35,576 bases of DNA from Agrobacterium genomosp. 13 str. CFBP 6927 (GTDB lineage Bacteria; Pseudomonadota; Alphaproteobacteria; Rhizobiales; Rhizobiaceae), in contig LT009756.1 of assembly GCA_900012615.1 (NCBI GenBank), positions 1 through 35,576 of the forward strand. Reading direction: 5' to 3'. Below the pieces are notes generated by a model. The model was given only the letters and a program-made list of their open reading frames with translations, did no database searches and was not told where the DNA came from. Both the position numbers and the translations under genes were made by a program. Shown one piece after another: positions 11,744-20,328 of the stretch (within the stretch, counting starts at the first letter, position 1; each line of letters opens with the position of its first letter).

Positions 11744-12836
11744 TCACCACCTGGCTCGCAAGGCGGAAGGGGCTGGCAACGGTGGCGCCGATCGCATCGA
11801 AAACAAAGGCTCCGGCGCTGTTGATATCACCTCCGCGCCTGCTTGCCTCAAGTTGCGGCACCATGGAGGCCAGCGCCGCATAGCGGTCGTGGTTGAGGGG
11901 GTCCGATGCCTTCAGATTGGAGATGTCGACGAATTGCACGCCCTCCTTAAGGGCGGCTTCCTGCACTTGGCGATCGGTGACATCCAGCGCGCCGATACGG
12001 GTAACGTCGGCACCAAGGATGGAAGAGGCTTTCAGCGCACGGTCATCCTTGGAAACGAGAACGGTGAGCGGCGGGCTGAGCCGGCCGACAACCTCGATCT
12101 GCTTGCGGAAGACATCGGCATCGATATCGGGCGCAGCCAGCACCACCTGCAGCTTGGCGATGACATCGTTTCTGCCCTGGAAGCGCAATTGCCGCAGCGC
12201 CTCCATGACCAGCCAGCCGCCCATGCTGTGCCCGAACACGACGACGCTTTTCTTCGGGGTCTGCCGGGTAAGATCGATCAACATTGCAGCGAGCGCATCG
12301 CGTGAAAAGGTCGCGGACTCCTTGTCGGCCACATAGCCGGCGACAGAGGCCTGTGAGGGCCAGGAAAAGACCAGCGGCACGCCGTTCATATTGGCATCCG
12401 CGGCCATCTGCGCCGCGCGGAACAGGGCTTCCTGATAACTGTAATTATAGCCGTGTACGAAAAGTGCGATCTGCTTGCCGGAGCGGGCTATGTCGCCAAG
12501 ATCGGCATTAAAGCGCGTCTTCGTCAGCATATCGGCCCTGGTAACGACGAAATCCTTTTTCGGGTCGGGCTTGCCGCTGGCCCATTCGATTTTTCCGCTT
12601 TTATGGGTGGGCGGAATGGAAATATCGAAACTGGCGTAGTTCGGCTCCATTGCCCGCGCCGTGCCGAAGCCCTTTTTTGCGTCCGTGTTTTTCTCCCGCG
12701 TGCTCGCCACGAAGGCGGCCACGATTTTCGTGCCGTGGGTCCTGGTATTGACGGCTTCCAGCACATCCGCCCCCGGTCGACCTGCGCAGGAGGAGAGAAG
12801 ACCGAGAGCGAGAAAGAGAGAAAAGATCAGGCGCAT
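11733..12836 (-). CDS. Lipoprotein alpha/beta hydrolase (DUF900 type)
   Basis: The protein has 367 residues. The N-terminus is a lipoprotein signal: Arg-2, a hydrophobic core, and lipobox L14-S-S-C17. The mature protein should therefore be a lipid-anchored envelope protein. The body has the alpha/beta hydrolase pattern: an oxyanion/strand segment LFVHGYN near 125-131 and the nucleophile elbow GHSMGG with S204. DUF900 proteins are putative esterases or lipases of unknown substrate. The gene is monocistronic, convergent with nrdF and divergent from recF. Nothing in the context indicates a substrate. Confidence 0.85.
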   Translation of the reverse strand: MRLIFSLFLALGLLSSCAGRPGADVLEAVNTRTHGTKIVAAFVASTREKNTDAKKGFGTARAMEPNYASFDISIPPTHKSGKIEWASGKPDPKKDFVVTRADMLTKTRFNADLGDIARSGKQIALFVHGYNYSYQEALFRAAQMAADANMNGVPLVFSWPSQASVAGYVADKESATFSRDALAAMLIDLTRQTPKKSVVVFGHSMGGWLVMEALRQLRFQGRNDVIAKLQVVLAAPDIDADVFRKQIEVVGRLSPPLTVLVSKDDRALKASSILGADVTRIGALDVTDRQVQEAALKEGVQFVDISNLKASDPLNHDRYAALASMVPQLEASRRGGDINSAGAFVFDAIGATVASPFRLASQVVNPQ

Positions 12837-12988
12837 GAATGGGCTACCGATGATGAGGACCGGTTCATAAATAACCGGCGACTAAAAAAGTTGCTACTGA
12901 AGAATGAATTGCACTCTAGCGGCTGTCTTCGGTGCGGACGGACGTTCCCCACCTTGCTATCCGTCCATCTTCGTTTTAGGCCGTAAAC

Positions 12989-14116
12989 ATGACGAACAAG
13001 GTGTCGCTTTTACGGCTGAAACTCACGGACTTCCGCAATTACGCGGCGGCTGCGCTCACGCTCGATGACCGCCATGTGGTGCTGACGGGCAACAACGGTT
13101 CAGGCAAGACCAATCTCCTGGAGGCCGTCTCCTTTCTCTCACCCGGAAGAGGCCTGCGCCGCGCCACCCTGTCTGACGTGACGCGGGTAGGGGCCGAAGC
13201 CAACGGTTTCTCGATCTTCGCCGATGTCGAGGGTATGGATGGCGAAGTCGCCATCGGCACGGGAATTGAAGGCGATGGCGAGGTAGTGTCGCGTCGCCTG
13301 AGACTGAACGGGACGCCGGTGAAATCCGTCGATGAATTGACCGACCATCTGCGGGTATTGTGGCTGACGCCCGCCATGGATGGCCTTTTTACGGGTTCAT
13401 CATCTGACCGCCGGCGTTTCCTCGACCGACTGGTGCTGTCGCTCGATCCTGCCCATGGGCGGCGGGCAAGTGATTTCGAAAAGGCCATGCGCGGCCGCAA
13501 CCGCCTGCTTTCGGAAGGCCGCTTCGATCCGGTCTGGCTGGACGGTATCGAAAAGCAGATGGCGGAACTCGGCATCTCCATGGCCGTTGCGCGTTATGAA
13601 ATGCTTGGCCTTTTAAAGAACCTCATCGAAGGCAGAGCCGGCGACGCGGCCTTCCCCTCGGCGGCGCTTTCGCTTTCCGGTTTCATGGACGACATGCTGA
13701 ACCGGCCGGCCGTCGATCTCGAAGACGAGTATGGCCTGATGTTGCGCGAGGGCCGCTATCGTGACGCCGCAGCGGGCCGCACGCTCGATGGCCCGCACCG
13801 CGTCGATCTCTTCGTGCGCCATGCGGAAAAGAACATGGAAGCCGAACGCTGCTCGACCGGGGAGCAGAAGGCGCTGTTGGTCGGTCTGGTGCTTGCACAT
13901 GCGCAGCTGACGGCCAATATGACCGGCCACGCGCCGGTTCTGTTGCTGGACGAAATCGCCGCCCATCTGGACGAAGGAAGGCGCGCCGCCTTGTTTGATC
14001 TCATTCACGCGCTCGGCGGCCAGAGTTTCATGACGGGAACGGATGCGGCCATGTTCTCAGCCCTTGGCGAGCGGGCGCAATTCTTCAATGTTTCTCACGG
14101 GAGCATCATGGCATGA
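12989..14116 (+). CDS. recF: DNA replication and repair protein RecF
   Basis: A 375-residue SMC-like ATPase that loads RecA at single-strand gaps with RecO and RecR. Walker A GNNGSGKT is at 34-41, the ABC-like signature STGEQKA near 289-295, and Walker B VLLLDE near 317-322. It opens with the typical LTDFRNY segment. E. coli RecF is 357 residues. Here recF is not beside dnaA-dnaN; it leads a probable operon with the MoeB homologue (25-base gap) and a GNAT gene. The ribosome site before ATG 12989 is weak. recR lies about 21 kb away in this window. Confidence 0.95.
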   Translation: MTNKVSLLRLKLTDFRNYAAAALTLDDRHVVLTGNNGSGKTNLLEAVSFLSPGRGLRRATLSDVTRVGAEANGFSIFADVEGMDGEVAIGTGIEGDGEVVSRRLRLNGTPVKSVDELTDHLRVLWLTPAMDGLFTGSSSDRRRFLDRLVLSLDPAHGRRASDFEKAMRGRNRLLSEGRFDPVWLDGIEKQMAELGISMAVARYEMLGLLKNLIEGRAGDAAFPSAALSLSGFMDDMLNRPAVDLEDEYGLMLREGRYRDAAAGRTLDGPHRVDLFVRHAEKNMEAERCSTGEQKALLVGLVLAHAQLTANMTGHAPVLLLDEIAAHLDEGRRAALFDLIHALGGQSFMTGTDAAMFSALGERAQFFNVSHGSIMA

Positions 14117-14141
14117 CGGCAGAGGCAGTATGGAGTGCGAC

Positions 14142-14909
14142 ATGGACCCGCTGAGCCCTGAAGAAATCGAACGCTACAAGCGCCACATTCTTCTGCCGGA
14201 AATCGGCGGTGCCGGCCAGCAGCGGCTGAAGGCGGCGCGCGTGCTGGTGATCGGGGCCGGCGGACTTGGCGCGCCCGTCCTTCATTATCTCGCCGCCGCC
14301 GGTGTCGGCACGCTCGGCATGATCGATGACGATGTGGTTTCCCTCTCCAATCTCCAGCGGCAGGTGATCCACGATACCGGCACGATCGGGGAGTTGAAGA
14401 CGGAAAGCGCCCGCAAAGCAATTGCCCGGCTCAACCCGCATGTCCGTACTCTTGTTTATGAAGAGCGCTTTTCTGAGGTCTGGGCGCATGATCATCTGGC
14501 ATCCTTCGATCTCCTTATCGACGGTTCGGATAATTTCGATACGCGTTATGCCGCAGCCGATGCCGCAGAAGCTGCAAAAAGGCCGCTGGTGACGGGCGCG
14601 GTCGGTCGCTTCGATGGTTCTGTAACGGTGTTGAAACCCTATGAGGCAAATGCCGATGGCAGTCTTTTGCCGGGTTACCGCGATCTGTTTCCTGAGCCGC
14701 CGCCGCAGGGTCTTATTCCGAATTGCGCCGAAACGGGCATTGTCGGGGCGCTGACCGGGGTGATCGGCACAATCATGGCCATGGAGGCGATCAAGGTAAT
14801 CACCGGTGCCGGTGAGCCGTTGATCGGCCGTCTGCTCCTCTACGACGCCCTCTCAGCCCGTTTCGAAACCGTCCGTTACAGGCGGCGGTCAACTGGAAAG
14901 AAACCATGA
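14142..14909 (+). CDS. moeB: HesA/MoeB/ThiF-family adenylyltransferase (MoeB homologue)
   Basis: 255 residues, close to the 249 of E. coli MoeB. It belongs to the E1-like superfamily that adenylates the C-terminal glycine of MoaD- or ThiS-type sulfur carriers. Seen are the nucleotide loop GAGGLG at 38-43, the R-x-x-R-type segment SNLQRQV near 69-75, D130 in DGSDNFD, and C195 in PNCAETG. The zinc tetracysteine site of E. coli MoeB is missing: CYRC is replaced by GYRD (178-181), and there is no C-terminal CxxC. ATG 14142 has GGAG 6 bases upstream; ATG 14130 is an alternative. The stop overlaps the GNAT start as ATGA. It could serve molybdopterin or thiamine synthesis. Confidence 0.87.
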   Translation: MDPLSPEEIERYKRHILLPEIGGAGQQRLKAARVLVIGAGGLGAPVLHYLAAAGVGTLGMIDDDVVSLSNLQRQVIHDTGTIGELKTESARKAIARLNPHVRTLVYEERFSEVWAHDHLASFDLLIDGSDNFDTRYAAADAAEAAKRPLVTGAVGRFDGSVTVLKPYEANADGSLLPGYRDLFPEPPPQGLIPNCAETGIVGALTGVIGTIMAMEAIKVITGAGEPLIGRLLLYDALSARFETVRYRRRSTGKKP

Positions 14910-15382
14910 TCGAGATCGCCAAGATCGGGGAAGAATTCAATCGCTGGCAGGAATTGCTGACGCTCATCATGTCCTCCTTCGCCTATATGGATGGCGTCAT
15001 CGACCCGCCATCCTCAGCCAATCGCCTGACGCTTGAAAATCTGGCGGAGAAGGCGAGGGTGGAGATCGCTTTCGTTGCGCTTGATGGCGATGAGATTGTG
15101 GGCTGCCTGTTTTGCCGGCCGGAGCCGCCGGCCTGTCTTTATGTCGGCAAACTCTGTGTTTCCCCGAAAGTCCAGGGAAAGGGCATCGGCAGGATGCTTC
15201 TGGAACAGGCCGAAGCGCTGGCGCGCGAATTGGCGTTACCGGCGCTGCGGCTGGAAACTCGTATCGAGCTTATCGCCAATCATGCCAAATTCGCCGTCTG
15301 GGGTTTCGTGAAGACCGCCGAAAATGCCCATGCCGGTTATGACCGCACGACTTCGATCGAAATGACCAAATTTCTCGGCTGA
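14906..15382 (+). CDS. GNAT-family N-acetyltransferase
   Basis: 158 residues with a GCN5-related acetyltransferase core: a beta-strand segment CLYVGKLCVSP, then the acetyl-CoA pyrophosphate loop VQGKGIG near 89-95, then a helix. The substrate is unknown. Its start overlaps the moeB stop by 4 bases, so it is translated with moeB and ends the recF-moeB operon. It converges with the next gene. Confidence 0.87.
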   Translation: MIEIAKIGEEFNRWQELLTLIMSSFAYMDGVIDPPSSANRLTLENLAEKARVEIAFVALDGDEIVGCLFCRPEPPACLYVGKLCVSPKVQGKGIGRMLLEQAEALARELALPALRLETRIELIANHAKFAVWGFVKTAENAHAGYDRTTSIEMTKFLG

Positions 15383-15453
15383 GGTCGCCGAATTCCGCCC
15401 TGCAATCCGGTCGGGGACGGTCGAAAAAGACAGTCCATGGACGCATGACACGT

Positions 15454-16143
15454 CTATTGCAAAAGCCCGGACTTAAGCATTTGGGAAAGAAAGACAGAAG
15501 AGACGCGGTCAAGTCCCGTCTGTGGTTGAACTTCGGTCGATCCGACCTGCCAGACGCCTTTATCCGGACCTCTGACGAGCTGAATTTCCGTCGTAACCTT
15601 GTGGGTGAGCGGAGCCGACTTCGTGGCCTCGACCATCTGCTTCATGAGTTTTGCGGAAGGCATGCGGGTTTTATCGCCAATATCGTCTGCATTTGCGGCT
15701 GCCTTCAGCCGCTGGAATACAGGCCCGACATCCGGCAGGGAACAATTCATCTTTACCCGCGCCACAGACAGACCGGTGGGCGATTGGGAGCCGATACGCG
15801 CAGGCTCTGCCTGGCAGCGCACTCGTTCCGTGCTGGCGACCCAGAGCCGTGCGAACTGGTCGGACTGCTCGTTCGTGGTTCCCTTGGGAGCGTGCATGCC
15901 CTTGTATTTGCGCTGCCATGCGACTGGGTTGGCAACCAGATCCATGTCGGTGTAGCGCTGCCCGCTACCCGACGATCCCCATTCCTTGCTAAGGCGAACC
16001 ATGCTGGCGCGATCAAAATTCAGCCAGGCGCGATAATAGAGTTCCGCGGTCTCCTCGGGTGAGGGCGGGGCAGCACGGGCCGGGCCGCTGACCATAACGA
16101 GCAGGACGGATATGAGCAGCAGAAACTTCGCCTGGATTCCCAT
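15454..16143 (-). CDS. Secreted hypothetical protein
   Basis: A 229-residue protein I do not recognise. The N-terminus is a Sec signal peptide (hydrophobic LLLISVLLVMVSGP core, probable cleavage after ARA near residue 24), so the mature protein is likely periplasmic. The mature part is mixed alpha/beta in character. Two Cys, in RVRCQ and KMNCSL, could form a disulphide. The segment AELYYRAWLNFDR resembles the opening helix of NTF2/SnoaL-like lipocalin-fold proteins, but this is only suggestive. It lies 48 bases upstream of the dehydrogenase stop on the complementary strand, downstream of it in transcription order, and may be co-transcribed. Confidence 0.7.
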   Translation of the reverse strand: MGIQAKFLLLISVLLVMVSGPARAAPPSPEETAELYYRAWLNFDRASMVRLSKEWGSSGSGQRYTDMDLVANPVAWQRKYKGMHAPKGTTNEQSDQFARLWVASTERVRCQAEPARIGSQSPTGLSVARVKMNCSLPDVGPVFQRLKAAANADDIGDKTRMPSAKLMKQMVEATKSAPLTHKVTTEIQLVRGPDKGVWQVGSTEVQPQTGLDRVSSVFLSQMLKSGLLQ

Positions 16144-16191
16144 TGAGTGCTCCCTCCATGTGACGATCAGACAGGCCTTGTCTGAGCCGGT

Positions 16192-17196
16192 TCAGTTCCG
16201 CCCCGGCAGCACCCGGTTCGGCGGGCGGTGACCGTCGAACAGCGTGCGGATGTTGATGATGACCTTGTCCCCCATCTCGATCCGGCCCTCGATCGTTGCC
16301 GAGCCCATGTGGGGAAGCAGCACGACCTTGCCTTCCTTGGCGAGTTTGATGAGTTTGGGGTTCACCGCAGGCTCGTTCTCGTAGACATCGAGACCGGCGC
16401 CGGCGATCTTGCCTTCACGCAGGCACTGGATCATCGCCGCTTCATCGATGATATCACCGCGCGCCGTGTTGACGATGTAGCTGGTCGGCTGCATCAGCGC
16501 CAGCCGCCGCGCCGAGATCAGGTGATAGGTCGCGGGCGTCGAGGGGCAATTGACGGAGACGATATCCACCCGCGCCAGCATCTGGTCGAGGCTGTCCCAA
16601 TAGGTCGCCTCAAGCTCCGTCTCGGTGGCCGGATTGACGCGTTTGCGGTTGTGATAATGAATGGAAAGCCCGAAGGCCTTGGCGCGCCGCGCCACCGCCG
16701 TTCCGATGCGGCCCATGCCGACAATGCCGATGCGCTTGCCGGAAATGCGCCGCCCGAGCATCCAGGTCGGCGACCAGCCCAACCATTCGTCCGCACCATT
16801 GGCGAGCACGCGTGTGCCTTCGATCATGCGGCGCGGCACGGCCAGCGCCAGCGCCATGGTAATGTCGGCGGTATCTTCGGTCAGCACGTTGGGGGTGTTG
16901 GTGACTGTAATGCCCTTCCGGGCGGCAGCGTCCACATCCACATGGTCGATGCCGTTGGAAAAGCTCGCAATCAGCTTCAGCTGCGGTCCGGCCTTCTCGA
17001 TCATGGCGGCTGTGATGCGGTCGGTGACGGTGGGCACCAGAACGTCGACCCGCTGCATGGCAGCCACAAGCTCGTCTTCGCTTCGCTGCGTATCATCGAT
17101 GTTCAGTTCGGCATCGAAGAGTTCGCGCATTCTGGTTTCGACGACGTCAGGCAATTTGCGGGTGATATAGACTGTCGGTCTCTTCTTGTGGGTCAT
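16192..17196 (-). CDS. D-isomer-specific 2-hydroxyacid dehydrogenase (glyoxylate/hydroxypyruvate reductase-like)
   Basis: 334 residues with the complete family layout: a catalytic domain split around an NAD(P)-binding Rossmann domain. The nucleotide loop GMGRIG is at 160-165. The catalytic residues are R246 (in NTARGD), E275 (in ENEP) and H296 (in LPHMGSAT). It reduces 2-keto acids such as glyoxylate or hydroxypyruvate to D-2-hydroxyacids, or works in reverse. The H..R following the cofactor loop (HNRKR near 182-186) suggests NADP preference. Substrate is not decidable from sequence. It is followed in the same direction by the secreted hypothetical gene. Confidence 0.92.
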   Translation of the reverse strand: MTHKKRPTVYITRKLPDVVETRMRELFDAELNIDDTQRSEDELVAAMQRVDVLVPTVTDRITAAMIEKAGPQLKLIASFSNGIDHVDVDAAARKGITVTNTPNVLTEDTADITMALALAVPRRMIEGTRVLANGADEWLGWSPTWMLGRRISGKRIGIVGMGRIGTAVARRAKAFGLSIHYHNRKRVNPATETELEATYWDSLDQMLARVDIVSVNCPSTPATYHLISARRLALMQPTSYIVNTARGDIIDEAAMIQCLREGKIAGAGLDVYENEPAVNPKLIKLAKEGKVVLLPHMGSATIEGRIEMGDKVIINIRTLFDGHRPPNRVLPGRN

Positions 17197-17370
17197 CGTT
17201 TGCCGCTGCCTTGTTCAGAAGTCATTAACCAGAAAGAGCGATAATTTCTTTCAATCAGGGCGTTTCTACCAGACCCACCGGCGAAGACAAACAAATCTCG
17301 CTGAAGCTTGAGGCATGTGGAAACGAGCCTCCTCGAATATCATCCGGTTTGCAGAAGGCGGGAAACGGAA

Positions 17371-17910
17371 ATGGGCATGCGCAGTGTGGTTTCTATCGTT
17401 TGCATTGCATTGTCTTTGGGCCTCCTTGGCGCGGCGACCGAAGCCATGGCGCAGGGGGCTGCCAAGGGCGCAAGCGGCCTTCCCCTGCCGCGTTTTGTCA
17501 GCCTGAAATCCAAGCGTGTCAACATGCGTATCGGCCCCAGCACGGACTATGCCGTATCCTGGATGTATATGAAATCGGGCATGCCGGTCGAAATCATCCA
17601 GGAATATGAAAACTGGCGGCGTATCCGCGATGCCGATGGCACGGAAGGCTGGGTCAACCAGGCGCTTCTCTCCGGTGAGCGCACGGCCGTTGCCGCCCCC
17701 TGGATGCGCGGCAAGGGCAAGGATGTCTATGTGAACATGCGCCGTGACGCGCAGTCAGGCGCTGCCGTCATCGCGCGGCTGGAGCCGGGCGTCGTCTTCA
17801 GGATTGGCGAATGTAATGGTGACTGGTGCCGCGCCGAGGCCGGTCAGGCCTCGGGCTGGGTGTCGCAGGGTGAAATCTGGGGCGCTTACCCGGGCGAGGC
17901 CTTTAAATAA
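17371..17910 (+). CDS. Secreted bacterial SH3-domain protein
   Basis: 179 residues from ATG 17371, chosen because the signal peptide begins there; an in-frame ATG at 17308 would add 21 unlikely hydrophilic residues. Signal peptide cleavage is predicted after AMA (near residues 25-27). The mature part holds two bacterial SH3-like repeats (SH3_4 type). The first has the RVNMRIGPSTDY core and a GWVNQ end. The second has the YVNMRRDAQS core and a GWVSQGEIWG end. Such proteins sit in the periplasm and often bind peptidoglycan or peptides. The last 8 bases overlap the end of the convergent kinase gene. Confidence 0.85.
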   Translation: MGMRSVVSIVCIALSLGLLGAATEAMAQGAAKGASGLPLPRFVSLKSKRVNMRIGPSTDYAVSWMYMKSGMPVEIIQEYENWRRIRDADGTEGWVNQALLSGERTAVAAPWMRGKGKDVYVNMRRDAQSGAAVIARLEPGVVFRIGECNGDWCRAEAGQASGWVSQGEIWGAYPGEAFK

Positions 17911-18895
17911 GGCCGTGTTTTGCGCCCAGAACCTTCAGGGATGACATGGGGCGTGGCCCGACCTGTTGAATAACGGCGGCGGCTGCCAGGCAGCCCAGCT
18001 TGCCGCAATCTTCCAGAGACCGGTCCTGCGTGTAGCCGAACAGGAAGCCGGCGGCGAAAAGATCGCCCGCACCCGTCGTATCGACGACGTCATGCACCGG
18101 ATAGGCATCCACTTTCACGCGTTCCGTACCGCGCAGGATAACGGCGCCTTCTTCGCTCATCGTCACGGCCGCGATCTTGCAATCGGCTGCGATTTTCGTC
18201 AGCGCCAGCTCGAAATCCTCGGTTTCGTAGAGCGAAAGCGCTTCCTGCTTGTTGGCGAAAACAATGTCCACCGTGCCGGAGCGCATCAGGTCGAGAAATT
18301 CTTCACGGTAGCGGCCGACGCAGAAACTATCTGACAGTGTCATCGAGACTTCGCGACCGTTCTCATGTGCAATGCGGGCGCATTCGCGAATAGCGTCCTT
18401 GGCGCGCGGCGGATCCCAGAGATAACCTTCGAAATAGGTGACCTTCGTATCCGCTACGACGTCTTCTTCCACGTCTTCAGGGCCGAGATCGACGCAGGCA
18501 CCGAGATAGGTGTTCATCGAACGCTCGCCGTCTTCGGTCACGAAGATCATCGAACGGGCGGTCGGCGGAAACGTGCCTTCCGGTTTCGTTTCGAAATAAA
18601 CGCCCTGCGCGCGGATGTCGTGCTGGAAGATTTCTCCGAGCTGGTCTTCGGCCACCTTGCCGAAATAAGCGGCCTTGCCGCCGAAATTCGCCACGCCCGC
18701 TGCCGTGTTGCCCGCACTTCCGCCGGAGGCTTCAAGCGCTGGTCCCATCAGCGAATACAGCAACTCGGCCCGTTCAGCATCGATGAGGTTCATCGCGCCC
18801 TTGGTAATGGCATTGTCATTCAGAAACTGATCATCGCAGCGGGAAATGATGTCGACAATGGCATTGCCGACAGTCAGTACGTCGAATTTCGTCAT
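17903..18895 (-). CDS. PfkB-family carbohydrate kinase (adenosine kinase type)
   Basis: 330 residues of the ribokinase/PfkB fold. The substrate-side glycine motif GGSAGNT is at 58-64. The ATP/anion-hole motif DTTGAGD is at 272-278, with D278 as catalytic base. Alphaproteobacterial members of this length and sequence are usually annotated adenosine kinase, making AMP from adenosine. Ribokinase or 2-keto-gluconokinase activity cannot be excluded by eye. It is transcribed alone, converges with the SH3-domain gene and overlaps its 3' end by 8 bases. Upstream lies the 488-base gap holding the candidate small RNA. Confidence 0.88.
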   Translation of the reverse strand: MTKFDVLTVGNAIVDIISRCDDQFLNDNAITKGAMNLIDAERAELLYSLMGPALEASGGSAGNTAAGVANFGGKAAYFGKVAEDQLGEIFQHDIRAQGVYFETKPEGTFPPTARSMIFVTEDGERSMNTYLGACVDLGPEDVEEDVVADTKVTYFEGYLWDPPRAKDAIRECARIAHENGREVSMTLSDSFCVGRYREEFLDLMRSGTVDIVFANKQEALSLYETEDFELALTKIAADCKIAAVTMSEEGAVILRGTERVKVDAYPVHDVVDTTGAGDLFAAGFLFGYTQDRSLEDCGKLGCLAAAAVIQQVGPRPMSSLKVLGAKHGLI

Positions 18896-19094
18896 AGGCC
18901 TATCCGGTTGGCGGTGGGTATTTCCAAATGGTCTTAAACATTTCTGGCTTCAAGAAAAGCCCATGGGGGAAATATGCCGTTCTCCACGAGAGAAGGCGAC
19001 GCGTCATTTGCCTGTAATATGGTTAAGCTATCACTCCGGTCAGAGCAAAAGGTGTGTGAATGCGTACCTGAATGGCAGACATGAGGTCTTCTGG

Positions 19095-19177
19095 CTCCAC
19101 CGTTATCTCCGCCACGGATGTACTGGCGGCATATAACGGATATGACAAAAGGCGGGGGAAACCCCGCTTTTTCTTTT
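19095..19177 (+). ncRNA. Candidate small RNA, 3' part
   Basis: In the 488-base gap between the kinase and the AEC transporter, an imperfect hairpin lies at 19100-19139. It pairs CCGTTAT with ATAACGG and CCGCCA with TGGCGG around a 9-base loop. Twelve bases later comes a GAAA-capped terminator. No protein gene upstream on this strand needs that terminator, since the kinase is on the other strand. Two stacked hairpins with a T-run are the normal shape of a trans-acting sRNA. The 5' end is not seen; it may start around 19000-19060. Alternatively this is a relic of a lost gene. Confidence 0.4.
19152..19177 (+). terminator. Strong intrinsic terminator with GAAA tetraloop
   Basis: The 6-bp stem GCGGGG/CCCCGC (as paired, 19152-19157 region with 19162-19167) is closed by a GAAA-type loop and followed by TTTTTCTTTT (19168-19177). 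It belongs to a + strand transcript that is not any visible protein gene. Confidence 0.75.
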
Positions 19178-19221
19178 GGTCCATTGCTTAGGGACTAGAA
19201 AATCATACGAGGTAGCGGAGA

Positions 19222-19345
19222 GGCGCTTTAAGCAAAAAGCGCCCTACAATTTATGCTTCGATAGCATGAAGGTTCTGCCGCATTGCATGAAAACAAGGCG
19301 GCGTAGCGTTTTCGCGATTTCATTCCCGGGAAAAACGCTCTAAAG
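19222..19345. repeat. Palindromic intergenic repeat material before the AEC gene
   Basis: An 8-bp inverted repeat GGCGCTTT/AAAGCGCC with a 6-base loop lies at 19222-19243. Downstream, 19297-19345 carries GCGTTTTCGCG and AACGCTCTAAAG, words that recur near 21427-21467 and 24359-24418. This looks like degenerate rhizobial mosaic repeat sequence. No gene is seen in 19178-19383. Confidence 0.45.
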
Positions 19346-19383
19346 CGGAGTATCTCCCGCAAAGCCGCGAAAGCTTTCCCTCC

Positions 19384-20328
19384 ATGTCTGCCGTTGCCGC
19401 GAACGTCGCTCCCATTTTCATTCTCATCCTGATCGGCTGGCTGACCGTCAAGGCCGGTCTGTTCAGGGCTGATGCCGGCGAGATTCTCAGCGATTTCGTG
19501 TTCAAGATTGCCGTGCCGACTTTGATCTTCCGCACGCTCGCGGAAGCGAATTTTCACGGCGCATCGCCTTTTCGCCTATGGCTCACATATTTTGCGGGTG
19601 TCGCCGTGACCTGGACGGTCGGGCATGTCGTCACGCGTTATGTCTTCAAGCAGGATGTCCGCATCGCCGTCATAGCCGGCATCTCCTCGGCCTTTGCCAA
19701 TAATATCTTCATCGGCCTGCCGCTCGTCGGGCGCTCCGTGGGGGATGAGGGGCTGGTCGCCCTGTCCATTCTGCTGGCCATTCACCTGCCGGTCATGATG
19801 ATCGCCGGCACGATCCTGATGGAGAACGCCACACACAAGGCGGTTGGCGGCGAAAAGCGCAGCACGGCTGCGGTGTTCAAGCAGGTGGGCCGAAACCTCG
19901 TCACCAATCCGCTGGTGATCGGACTTTTCATCGGGCTTTCAACCAATGTTTCCGGTGTAACGCTGACGCCAATCCTCAAGACCGTGGTTGATCAGATCGC
20001 CTCCATGGCGGGACCGGCTGCACTCATCTCGCTCGGCATGGCGCTGACGAAATACACCATTCGCGGCAATCTCGGGATCGCCGTTACCATGACGGTTTTC
20101 AAGCTGCTGCTTCTGCCCGCCTGCGTGTGGGCCATGGGCCATGGGCTCGGTCTAAGCCGGGAATGGACGGCCGCACTGGTGCTCACCTCTTCCGTGCCGA
20201 CGGGGGTGAATGCATGGCTGATCGCCAACCGCTTCGGTATCGGCCACAGCGTTGCTGCCTCCACCATCAGCATTTCCACGGCGACCGGTGTTCTTTCCGT
20301 GTCGCTGTGGGCATGGCTGCTGAGCTAA
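19384..20328 (+). CDS. AEC-family transporter (auxin efflux carrier-like)
   Basis: 314 residues, almost wholly hydrophobic, with about ten membrane segments and a polar middle loop near residues 150-170 (ATHKAVGGEKRSTAAV). This matches the bacterial auxin-efflux-carrier (Mem_trans) fold of two five-helix halves. The IFIGLPLVG and NPLVIGLFIGL segments are characteristic. Bacterial members export or import dicarboxylates such as malate or malonate, or other small acids; the substrate here is unknown. Its TAA is immediately followed by the stop of the convergent methyltransferase gene, with no spare base. Confidence 0.88.
   Translation: MSAVAANVAPIFILILIGWLTVKAGLFRADAGEILSDFVFKIAVPTLIFRTLAEANFHGASPFRLWLTYFAGVAVTWTVGHVVTRYVFKQDVRIAVIAGISSAFANNIFIGLPLVGRSVGDEGLVALSILLAIHLPVMMIAGTILMENATHKAVGGEKRSTAAVFKQVGRNLVTNPLVIGLFIGLSTNVSGVTLTPILKTVVDQIASMAGPAALISLGMALTKYTIRGNLGIAVTMTVFKLLLLPACVWAMGHGLGLSREWTAALVLTSSVPTGVNAWLIANRFGIGHSVAASTISISTATGVLSVSLWAWLLS

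Noticed and set aside
12860..12878. 6-bp inverted repeat CCGGTT/AACCGG between the hydrolase and recF
   Set aside because: Short, with no T-run and no clear promoter relation; probably chance.
19072..19191. A 39-codon frame in the kinase-AEC gap
   Set aside because: It reads through the strong terminator hairpin and has no ribosome site; a non-coding RNA explains the structure better.
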